Assembly: GCF_030622045.1 (NCBI RefSeq)
Contig: NZ_CP130886.1
Span: forward strand, 4,167,557 to 4,231,556
Source of the DNA: Planctellipticum variicoloris
GTDB lineage: Bacteria > Planctomycetota > Planctomycetia > Planctomycetales > Planctomycetaceae
Direction of reading: 5' to 3'
Length of the DNA: 64,000 bases
A model generated the notes under the pieces. That model was not told the DNA's origin. It saw only the letters and a program-made list of their open reading frames with translations, and did not search any database. Shown here one piece after another: positions 43,964 to 51,278 of this stretch (position 1 is its first letter; each line of letters opens with the position of its first letter). The position numbers and the translations under genes are program-made.

Positions 43964-46255
43964 CTATTGCTCCTCTCCCTGGAAAGCCGAGAGGAAATAC
44001 GACCTGAGTGTCGCTGCCGTAGATGATGACCCGAATTCCGGATGCACTTCGCACCGGACCTTGTCTTCGATCCAATCGTCGCCGCCACGAAGCAGGGAGG
44101 AGGCTTTTAGAGGACTTGAGCGGATCATGGGGTGGCTGTTCTTGGTCACAGGCCCGCCACCTTCAGATATCGGGCATCCTAGAACAAGGCAGATCTTCGA
44201 CCAGTCACCGTAGAAATACTCCTGTAGCAGCGGTATCACTTTCCGGCACATGACGTCGCGCAATTCGGCCAGGGAGTGGAGGCCAAGAAACACGGAATGC
44301 CCAATTTGATGATCGCGGTCATAAAGCAGTTCGATCCGTGCGTTGAGCATCTCCAGCAGGTCGGCAACAGCAACGCCGTCGACAACGCCACCATCCCCGG
44401 TGAGCGAGCGCACGATCTCCACGTCGGGCATCAGTTCAACGAAGTGGAAACGCCGGCGAAGCGCAACATCCAAAAAGGCGATCGATCTGTCGGCGGTATT
44501 CATGGTGCCGATCACGTAGACGTTTGATGGCACTCCGAACTTCTCGCCAGAATACGGCAACGTAACCTGCAGTTCGTTCTCTGCCCCGATCCGCTTGTCC
44601 GGCTCCAGGAGCGTAATCAGCTCCCCGAGGATCTTCGAGATGTTCCCGCGGTTGATTTCATCAATGATAAGAACGTGATTCCGGACCCCGCTCGTGTTCC
44701 TACCGATCAACTCCTTCATCGCATCCAGCTTCAGATCCCGCTTGTGAAGCTGGTAAATGGTCATCTGAGAAAACGCTTTGGTGCAGATCGCCTCGCGTGG
44801 CAGGCTCTCGTCGAAGACGGCTAGCCACTCCACCGCTCTCAATTGATCGTATTCTCCGTCGCGATCTACGTACTGGTACGGCCCGCTGATTCGGCCAATC
44901 GCACGGAATTTGTGGTTCCCATCGGAGACCACGACCAGATCTCCAACTTGCATCCGACAGACGAATGTGTCCATTGCCTGAACATGAAAGTCGGTTGGTT
45001 TCAGCTCGGGATCATGCTTCTGCAACAGAGTGAGCACGTCTTTGCGAGACTTGCAGCCCTGATAGTTCAGGCCCTGCCCATACCCCAGCAGCAAGCAGCC
45101 CTTCTCGATGCACTCGTCATACACGGCGGCATCCTCCGGCCGCAGCGTGTTTCCAAGAGACATCTTCCAGATTGTTGCTTTCTCTAACTCGACGTTCTGA
45201 CTCGCTTCCTGGCGAGTAGCCTTGCTTCCGGCCAGCAGACAAAGGCGTTTGAAGATCCCCGGCCGGCATTCGTACTGAACTTCGGGCGATCGTTCTTCTG
45301 GTGAAGCGACCTCTTCCTCCGCCAGAACTGGGCGAATCCCCTCGACAAAGTCTTCATAACCATACGACTGGTGGAACGTCACAAACGCGATCCGTTCTTC
45401 GGCCTGCAATTCCCGATAGCGAGTCACCAGTTCTTCTCTATCCAGCGAAGCAGTGCCATCGCAGATCTCCACGGCGTGCCGGATGGTCTCGTAGGTCTTC
45501 CCGGTTCCTGGGGGGCCGTAAAGAACCAGATTCAAATCGTGCATTATTGAGCGTCCTGGCGATGAGCTGTCGCTGAGCTGACTCCAGCTCGGTAGGCCAT
45601 GATACGTGTTTTGCAGGACATAGAGTGCGGTATGCACATCGAGCAGATTACGAAACGGCAGAGCGTAGCGTTCCCGGAACAACCGTAGCAGCTTTTCGTA
45701 AAAAGCCGTCGCGGTGACGGCACGTTCCAATCGTCCGACAGGAACATCAGCTTTTCTTGAGAGGAGCGCCGTCGCCGCTGCCTCGAAGACGAGCGGCTTA
45801 CAGAACGCATATCGATCTGGGTCCGACAGCGCCAATAGATAAGTAATGGCGGTCAGACCAATACCCGATTTATTCCCGTCCGCTCCCGCGCGAACCTTGG
45901 ACCACTTCAGAAAGGTCTCGATTCGCGTCTGGAGCGGTTCTGTCCCAAACAGCAGATCTACGACGTGACGCCGAAGCGCAGCCGGCTTCGCATTGCTGAC
46001 GAAGTCCACGGACTGCATTTGCTCATAAGCCGAAAGCAGATACTTTTGGCTCTTGAATGCGTCGTGAACGCTCCGAACCGGGTCCGCCTCCAGAGATTCA
46101 CGCTGAAGCAGCGGACGGACCTTTGGGAGCACCTTCTTTTGGAGAAACGACTCGGGTCCCTCCTCCAAATTGCCCTGCTCGATCAGAACTGGCCGAATCG
46201 TCTGCTGAACCGCTTGGTCGAGGACGGACAGATTGATTTGCATTTCTTTTTGCAT
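43964..46255 (-). CDS. mcrB: McrB-family AAA+ GTPase with EVE-like domain
   Basis: About 763 residues; ATG 46255 chosen over a GTG one codon upstream. An N-terminal helical region (1-220) is followed by Walker A GPPGTGKT near 243. A domain inserted near 350-470 (IWKMSLGN, LLLGYGQ, VGDLVVVSDGNHKFRAIGRI) looks like an EVE/PUA fold that reads modified bases. Walker B IIDEINRGN is near 528 and the McrB signature MNTADRS near 584 (GTP specificity). Together with McrC it should restrict DNA carrying modified cytosines or similar bases. It needs no cognate methylase, consistent with none being adjacent. Confidence 0.9.
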   Translation of the reverse strand: MQKEMQINLSVLDQAVQQTIRPVLIEQGNLEEGPESFLQKKVLPKVRPLLQRESLEADPVRSVHDAFKSQKYLLSAYEQMQSVDFVSNAKPAALRRHVVDLLFGTEPLQTRIETFLKWSKVRAGADGNKSGIGLTAITYLLALSDPDRYAFCKPLVFEAAATALLSRKADVPVGRLERAVTATAFYEKLLRLFRERYALPFRNLLDVHTALYVLQNTYHGLPSWSQLSDSSSPGRSIMHDLNLVLYGPPGTGKTYETIRHAVEICDGTASLDREELVTRYRELQAEERIAFVTFHQSYGYEDFVEGIRPVLAEEEVASPEERSPEVQYECRPGIFKRLCLLAGSKATRQEASQNVELEKATIWKMSLGNTLRPEDAAVYDECIEKGCLLLGYGQGLNYQGCKSRKDVLTLLQKHDPELKPTDFHVQAMDTFVCRMQVGDLVVVSDGNHKFRAIGRISGPYQYVDRDGEYDQLRAVEWLAVFDESLPREAICTKAFSQMTIYQLHKRDLKLDAMKELIGRNTSGVRNHVLIIDEINRGNISKILGELITLLEPDKRIGAENELQVTLPYSGEKFGVPSNVYVIGTMNTADRSIAFLDVALRRRFHFVELMPDVEIVRSLTGDGGVVDGVAVADLLEMLNARIELLYDRDHQIGHSVFLGLHSLAELRDVMCRKVIPLLQEYFYGDWSKICLVLGCPISEGGGPVTKNSHPMIRSSPLKASSLLRGGDDWIEDKVRCEVHPEFGSSSTAATLRSYFLSAFQGEEQ

Positions 46256-46990
46256 CACAGCTTACGACAACCCGACGCCGCCTCCTGATCCCAATCTCAG
46301 AGACTGACAAGATCCCTTGCGAGCCCGATGTTCAACCAACGGCCAACAATCTTGAACCCGGAGCCCATCGGGACAAGCTGCAGCTCCTCTACGGCCTCCG
46401 CCAGCATCGGCCCCCGGATGATACTTCCGGGGCGAATCTGGGGCAGACTGGAAGGCGGGGTCGACATCGGTAGAGGACTCGGCGGTGACGCGTAAGTGGA
46501 GAGACATGTGAAGGTAGCCGCTGAACAGGGGAAATGCCAGCCCCCCGTTCAGGGGTGTTCAGAACCATAGACGCATCGTCTTCGTCCGGGCGACGGCGAG
46601 CAAGACCAGTCTCTCCGATGACGTTCGCTAGCTCAACGGTCATCGAAATCCCGGTTTGGCGAGCCAACGGTCATCGAATTGGCCGGAGATCGGTCGTACG
46701 GTCATCGCACCAGGACGTCTCACGGCGTCATAAACCGAGGGACGAATTGCGCCACCGTCCGCGACAAAGCCTTCTGGCGATGACCGTCGTGGCCGTCGCC
46801 AGCCGGAGCAGATTCACCGTCCGGACACTTCACTCGGAAATCGACACGATTTCCAGACAGGATCGCGCTAGACGACGCGATGAAATGGGGCGTAACATGG
46901 CACGCTGGTGATGGTTTACCGTCGATTTCCGTTGAAACTTGGCGAACTCAGGGGCGACCGAAAGGCTGAGTTGGCAGGGAGGCTATCCCC
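46256..46990. other. Intergenic region between McrBC and the replication module
   Basis: 735 bases with no convincing gene. It is the divergent start region for mcrB (minus) and the small plus-strand genes. It contains three direct repeats with 31-base spacing at 46,634-46,709 and one inverted copy at 46,778-46,787. Position and repeats make it a candidate replication origin or operator. Confidence 0.5.
46634..46709 (+). repeat. Iteron-like repeats at 31-bp spacing
   Basis: CAACGGTCATCGAA at 46,634 and 46,665, and GTACGGTCATCGCA at 46,696, start exactly 31 bases apart; the core is ACGGTCATCG. The reverse complement CGATGACCGT occurs at 46,778-46,787. A 31-base period puts the sites on the same DNA face (about three turns), as in iteron origins. 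Confidence 0.6.
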
Positions 46991-47575
46991 GTGTCCAATT
47001 CGATCGCAGCCCTCAAGAGCCCCGCACCTGGTCCGGAATCGATGATCGAATGGGACGTTCCGTCCGACGGACGCCCGCCGAAATCCGAACGCGCCACGTT
47101 CGCTGCGACATGTCTCGCGTCAGGTGTACCGCCGTACTCAGTCGTGACGCAACTTCAACGTTGTTGCAACGTTTCGCAGCGATCGGCGTGGCGGGACTTG
47201 GCAGAGGCGAGGAAACTGCTGCGGCTCTGGAACAGTGGAACGGTCGACGAACTCCGCGACGAATCCGCTGCGTTCTACCGGTCGATCCTCACCTCCTCTG
47301 AGGCCTCGATTGGCCAAAAGATCAAAGCGCGAGCCCAGTTGGACAAGCTGCTGGGGCTCCAGATCCCCGCCCAAAACGCAAAACTCTTCGTGGAGAAGCA
47401 GCAGCAGGAGCAAAACGCGGGCAAGACGAAAAAGAGGCACCTGTTCCGCGCCGTACTCGAAAAACTGAGCCGTGAAGAACTGCAGAGGTTTGCAGATCTA
47501 CAGGCGAAAATGCGGGCAGCGTACAAGGCAGCCGAGGCGGAAGAGGAACTGCAGCAGGATGCTCTCATCGCATAG
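46991..47575 (+). CDS. Small HTH protein, terminase-small-subunit-like
   Basis: 194 residues from a GTG start preceded by AGGGAGG. Residues 35-75 look like a helix-turn-helix (FAATCLASGVPPYSVV, CCNVSQRSAWRDLAEA). A helical middle (ASIGQKIKARAQLDKLLGL) is followed by a Lys/Gln-rich coiled coil. The pattern is like small terminase subunits or plasmid DNA-binding proteins, but no large terminase is nearby in this element. It lies just downstream of the iteron-like repeats and may bind them. Confidence 0.5.
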   Translation: MSNSIAALKSPAPGPESMIEWDVPSDGRPPKSERATFAATCLASGVPPYSVVTQLQRCCNVSQRSAWRDLAEARKLLRLWNSGTVDELRDESAAFYRSILTSSEASIGQKIKARAQLDKLLGLQIPAQNAKLFVEKQQQEQNAGKTKKRHLFRAVLEKLSREELQRFADLQAKMRAAYKAAEAEEELQQDALIA

Positions 47576-47611
47576 TCACTTCCTTGTACGTCGCAAAGGA
47601 CACCTTTTGTA

Positions 47612-48079
47612 ATGGCAGCTGCTGAAGACCAGAACCCTTCCTGTGTTGACGGCGGGGGCGGCGAAGAATCAACCGAAACGCATGTTGAAATCTGGGCTGA
47701 GGATCAAGCCCGGCTTGGACGGGAGGATACCGACGTCGAGAAGGTCATCCTTGTCCCGGTTCCCGGTGCGTTCCTTTCACATACCGGTCGCTTTGAAGCG
47801 ATACCCGCTCCACCGCCATCTCTCGCTGTTCCAGCGGGCGGTCGGTCTACATCACGGAAGAAGTCAACCGGGCGCAAAAGTCTCCCTCCAGAAGCAGTGC
47901 GGGCGTATCAGGAGCTGCTGGACGCATGGAGACGCGCCAAAGACTCTGGCGTGTCGCTCAAGCAGTTCTGTGACGATCGTAAGATCGAGCGGCGAGAGGT
48001 TCAGCGGGCGCAGGCTTATTTTAGAACGCTGAAGAGACGGGGTGGAGATGCCCTCGGTACCGACGTCAACGGCTCCTGA
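47612..48079 (+). CDS. Unknown basic protein of the element
   Basis: 155 residues, 36 bases after the preceding gene. The first 90 residues are low-complexity (Gly/Glu, then Pro/Ala). The last 65 are helical and basic (PPEAVRAYQELLDAWRRA, LKQFCDDRKIERREVQRA), which suggests nucleic-acid binding with a possible HTH. No family recognised. Probably co-transcribed with the HTH gene upstream. Confidence 0.45.
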   Translation: MAAAEDQNPSCVDGGGGEESTETHVEIWAEDQARLGREDTDVEKVILVPVPGAFLSHTGRFEAIPAPPPSLAVPAGGRSTSRKKSTGRKSLPPEAVRAYQELLDAWRRAKDSGVSLKQFCDDRKIERREVQRAQAYFRTLKRRGGDALGTDVNGS

Positions 48080-48258
48080 ATTTGTTCGCAAGAATTCTGC
48101 GGTATCGCAACTCATTGGCCCGCAACGCTCTAGACACCAAAACAGCACAAAAACTCGCGAACAAATATCGCTGTCAATTTGTTTGTCACGGCCGTCGTTG
48201 AGACTCCCTTCGTTCAAACGAGCACTTAGCTCGTCAGTCCGAATCGAAAGGAAGTCCA

Positions 48259-48498
48259 ATGGTCGAGTCCCACGTGCCCACTGCCTTGGCGGACGGGCAG
48301 ACCGCCGCACTGCTCACGGTGCGGCAGGTCGCTGAATTGCTGGTTTGCAGCCCCCGGCATGTGTACCGGCTGAGTGATGCCGGGCGGATGCCCCGTCCGG
48401 TCCGCCTTGGCGGACTCATCCGCTGGCAGAAGTCCGAAATCGACGCTTGGCTGGCCGCTGGCTGCCCGCCGGCTCGCTCCATGCCGAAAGTCGGCTAG
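48259..48498 (+). CDS. AlpA/excisionase-type HTH protein
   Basis: 79 residues. After an 18-residue leader comes a textbook AlpA/Xis winged HTH: LLTVRQVAELLVCSPRHVYRL, then the wing GRMPRPVRLGGLIRW and KSEIDAWL. Proteins of this type direct excision of integrative elements or activate integrase genes. AAAGGAAG lies just upstream of the start. Its place between the repeat region and the integrase makes it the best Xis candidate. Confidence 0.75.
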   Translation: MVESHVPTALADGQTAALLTVRQVAELLVCSPRHVYRLSDAGRMPRPVRLGGLIRWQKSEIDAWLAAGCPPARSMPKVG

Positions 48499-48878
48499 CA
48501 GCTGCCTTCAAAACACCGATTTGATGCACTTTCGCGTGGTGAAGCGATGACCGACGGTCATCAATTGCTGGCCCTGCCCGATCTCGCCGAAATCCCGCGG
48601 TTCTCGTGAGTCACTTCCCGCATTCAAAGCGAACGGCGGCCCGCCTGCGAAGCTGCCGCCGTTCACCATCGGATTCTCAACACCATGATTGTGGTCGCAC
48701 TGTACGTATATGGCAAGTTCCACTTCCTGCGCCGAAAACGGCGAAACGAGGAATTCAATACCGTCGCTCAGCTGTGGAAGTTGAGTAGTCCCTCTTCGGC
48801 TTCAGCGGGTTCGGTTCGTGCGGAATCGTCTCAAGCCAACGTCTCCCGCGGCACCGTGCGTGTGGAAAGGGGACGGTA
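48499..48878. other. Leader region before the replication gene
   Basis: About 380 bases between the AlpA-like gene and the replication protein. It holds one weak candidate gene (48,685-48,879) and another ACGGTCATC core at 48,553, matching the iteron-like repeats upstream. No hairpin or promoter stands out. Confidence 0.35.
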
Positions 48879-48879
48879 A
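48685..48879 (+). CDS. Possible 64-residue basic protein
   Basis: A short open frame whose stop overlaps the next start codon as TAATG, the coupling arrangement used elsewhere in this element. It starts with a hydrophobic stretch (MIVVALYVYGKF) followed by Arg/Lys-rich sequence, then Ser-rich sequence. No family recognised; it may be chance. Confidence 0.25.
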   Translation: MIVVALYVYGKFHFLRRKRRNEEFNTVAQLWKLSSPSSASAGSVRAESSQANVSRGTVRVERGR

Positions 48880-50870
48880 TGAGTGGGGCATTGAAACACG
48901 ACCGGCGGGACGTTGCCGAACAGGCGGTCCGGGAAGCGGGCTGGAAACTGCTGTCGGCAGTTTCCTACGATCCCCAGCACATCGACCGGCTGCGGCTGAC
49001 GGCGGAGCTGTTCGTCGATCCGGTACAGGTCACGATCTTCCTCGCCCTGGCCGCGTATCATCGCCGGAATCCTGACCGGAGGATGGTATCTGATAGCGAG
49101 ATCGCCCGGTTCATGGCGACGAGCGAAGGTCTGTCGCACCTGATTCACGACGATGCCAAGACCGGGGACGTCAACACGGTCACGCCGTCGGACCTGCGGC
49201 GTGCTTTCGACAACGCCTACTACGTCAACGACTTAGCCAAGTCGCATGCGCAGGTCTTGCAGGACGCCCTGTTCGAGCGAACGGCGACCGCGGGGTTGGC
49301 CGCGGCCGCGCAGGGGGTGAGCGATCGACAGACGCTGGTCGCCAATCTTCGACGCGTCGTTGACGACTTATCGCAGATGGCGGGAACCGAGTTGCAGGTG
49401 AGTCCTACCGATCCCTGGGAGCTGCCGATCGATGGGGACGATCCCTGGCCGAAACCGCTCAGTCCCGAGGCGCTGTACGGTCCGGCGGGAGAGTTCGTGC
49501 GGATCGTCGGTCCGGAGACCGAATCGGATGCGGCGGCGCTCCTGTTTCACTTCCTGGCATATGCCGGGGCGTTGTTCGGGCGGAACCGGTATTTCCTCGT
49601 CGAAGCCGCACAGCACTACTCGAATCTGTTTATGTGCTTCGTGGGGCAGTCGTCAAAGGGCAGGAAGGGTAGCGCACATCGCAACGTGGAACGGTTCTTC
49701 GGGCTGGTCGATGGCGCAATGGGGACATTCATCATCAGCAACGTCACTAGCGGGCTGTCGAGCGGCGAGGGACTGATCTATCAAGTTCGCGACGACGTGG
49801 TGTCGAAGGGAGAGATCAAGGAAGAGGGCGTCGCCGACAAGCGGCTGATCGTCGTGGAATCCGAGTTCGCGAACACGTTGAAGGTCGTCCGACGGGAGAC
49901 GAACACCTTGTCCGCCATCGTGCGGGATGCCTGGGACAAGGGGAACCTGCGGACGCTGACCAAGCAGAATCCGACGCGGGCGACCGGATCGCACATCGTG
50001 ATCGTCGGGCACATCACACGGGATGAGCTGCGGCGACTCCTGACCGAGACCGATCAAGCGAACGGATTCACGAACCGATTCCTGTGGATTTGCTCCGGCC
50101 GCTCGAAGTTGTTGCCGAACGGCGGGCACGTTCCCGAGGAGCGACTGACCGAGCTGGTGGAGACGGTCCGGGCCGCGGTGGAGTTTGCACACTTCTATCC
50201 CGGACAAGTCCACCGGACCGAGGCGGCGGCGGCGCTCTGGGAGCAGGCCTATCCGATCTTGGCCGCGGATCGTCCGGGGATGCTGGGAAGTGTCACCAAC
50301 CGAGCCGAAGCTCAGGTCCTGCGGCTGAGCCTGCTGTTCTCGATTCTTGACTGCAGCGGCGAGATCGACGTGCCTCACCTGCGCGCCGCCCTGGCGTGCT
50401 GGCGATACTGCGAGCAGTCCGCCCAGTATGCGTTCGGTCGCGGTCTGGGGGATAAGCTCGCCGACGAGATTCTGGCGCTGCTGCGAGTGGCTGGCAAAGC
50501 GGGCAAGTCCCGGTCTGAACTGTCTGCCGCCTATGCTCACAACAAGTCCGGCCGTGAGATCTGCCGAGCGCTGGACGTGCTGCAACAGTCCGGTCTGGCG
50601 TACTGCCGGAAGTCGCCATCAGCGACCGGCCGAGGACGTCCCGCCGAGATCTGGTATGCGGGACGACCGGACGAAAGAAACGAAGAAAACGAAAGAAGTC
50701 CTGAATGCGAGGGGATTCCTTCGTTTGTTTCGTTTAATTCGTACGTGGAAGGTGGCGAGGCACATGCCGCGGGTTACGTCCCGCAGAAGCCGGTGGGGCG
50801 GATCTTGGAAGACACCGAGGTCGACGGGATTAACGCAGCTTTCGACGAACGTAGCATCGAATCGCCGTAG
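48879..50870 (+). CDS. Replication protein with DUF3987-type helicase domain
   Basis: 663 residues; the ATG follows AAAGGGG by 7 bases. Residues 25-120 resemble the DnaB N-terminal helical domain (LTAELFVDPVQVTIFLALAAYH). Residues 190-500 match the DUF3987 family of phage and plasmid primase-helicase-like ATPases. The expected P-loop is atypical (VGQSSKGRKGS near 256), Walker B may be LIVVESEF near 325, and VIVGHITRDELRRLL follows near 368. The last 120 residues include a winged helix (GKSRSELSAAYAHNKSGREI) and an acidic tail. It likely replicates the excised element from a nearby origin. Confidence 0.7.
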   Translation: MSGALKHDRRDVAEQAVREAGWKLLSAVSYDPQHIDRLRLTAELFVDPVQVTIFLALAAYHRRNPDRRMVSDSEIARFMATSEGLSHLIHDDAKTGDVNTVTPSDLRRAFDNAYYVNDLAKSHAQVLQDALFERTATAGLAAAAQGVSDRQTLVANLRRVVDDLSQMAGTELQVSPTDPWELPIDGDDPWPKPLSPEALYGPAGEFVRIVGPETESDAAALLFHFLAYAGALFGRNRYFLVEAAQHYSNLFMCFVGQSSKGRKGSAHRNVERFFGLVDGAMGTFIISNVTSGLSSGEGLIYQVRDDVVSKGEIKEEGVADKRLIVVESEFANTLKVVRRETNTLSAIVRDAWDKGNLRTLTKQNPTRATGSHIVIVGHITRDELRRLLTETDQANGFTNRFLWICSGRSKLLPNGGHVPEERLTELVETVRAAVEFAHFYPGQVHRTEAAAALWEQAYPILAADRPGMLGSVTNRAEAQVLRLSLLFSILDCSGEIDVPHLRAALACWRYCEQSAQYAFGRGLGDKLADEILALLRVAGKAGKSRSELSAAYAHNKSGREICRALDVLQQSGLAYCRKSPSATGRGRPAEIWYAGRPDERNEENERSPECEGIPSFVSFNSYVEGGEAHAAGYVPQKPVGRILEDTEVDGINAAFDERSIESP

Positions 50871-51015
50871 GGCTTCTCCTTGAGAGAACGCGTCAAATGG
50901 GTGTCGGTCTCATCGCTCCAATGGCAGACCATCAAGAGTCTTGGGGCTCTGGGATAATGCCCCGCGGAATTCCGACACACAAAATGCCGGTTAACGGGAC
51001 ATTGGCAAGACGTCA

Positions 51016-51056
51016 TATCGATTGACATCGATAGAACCGAGCCTGTAGACTATCTT
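51016..51056 (+). promoter_or_regulatory. Sigma-70-like promoter with overlapping operator
   Basis: TTGACA at 51,022-51,027 and TAGACT at 51,046-51,051 are 18 bases apart. The inverted repeat TATCGAT-TGAC-ATCGATA (51,016-51,033) covers the -35 box. The -10 box is only 7 bases from the ATG of the XRE gene, so the transcript is probably leaderless or nearly so. This suggests self-repression of the XRE-integrase operon. Confidence 0.6.
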
Positions 51057-51058
51057 AC

Positions 51059-51277
51059 ATGTCGCACAGCGAATTACCAATCACGGATGTCTTGCGGAAA
51101 GCCGTCGTCGATTCCGGTTTATCGTTCGCCGCACTGGAACGGGAGACCGGTGTCCTGCGGCAAACCCTGATGCCATTTGCCCGTGGTGAGGCTGGACTTA
51201 ACATCACCGCGGCCGACAAATTGGCGCTGTACTTCGGGCTGGAGTTGAGGCCCGCCGCGAAGCGCAAAGGAAAGTGA
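51059..51277 (+). CDS. XRE-family repressor
   Basis: 72 residues, a single cro/C1-type HTH: VLRKAVVDSGLSFAALERETGV is helix 1-3 (shown in part), followed by LRQTLMPFARGEAGLNITAADKLALYFGL. The basic end is KRKGK. It lies one base upstream of the integrase ATG and just downstream of a promoter whose -35 is covered by an inverted repeat. It most likely represses itself and the integrase, keeping the element quiet. Confidence 0.8.
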   Translation: MSHSELPITDVLRKAVVDSGLSFAALERETGVLRQTLMPFARGEAGLNITAADKLALYFGLELRPAAKRKGK

Positions 51278-51278
51278 A

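Noticed and set aside
46256-46990. CRISPR array for the 31-bp-spaced repeats
   Set aside because: Only three 14-bp cores with 17-bp gaps, too short and too few for a CRISPR array, and no cas genes nearby.
49653-50585. 310-codon minus-strand frame inside the replication gene
   Set aside because: Coding pattern and domain evidence favour the plus strand; this is a shadow.
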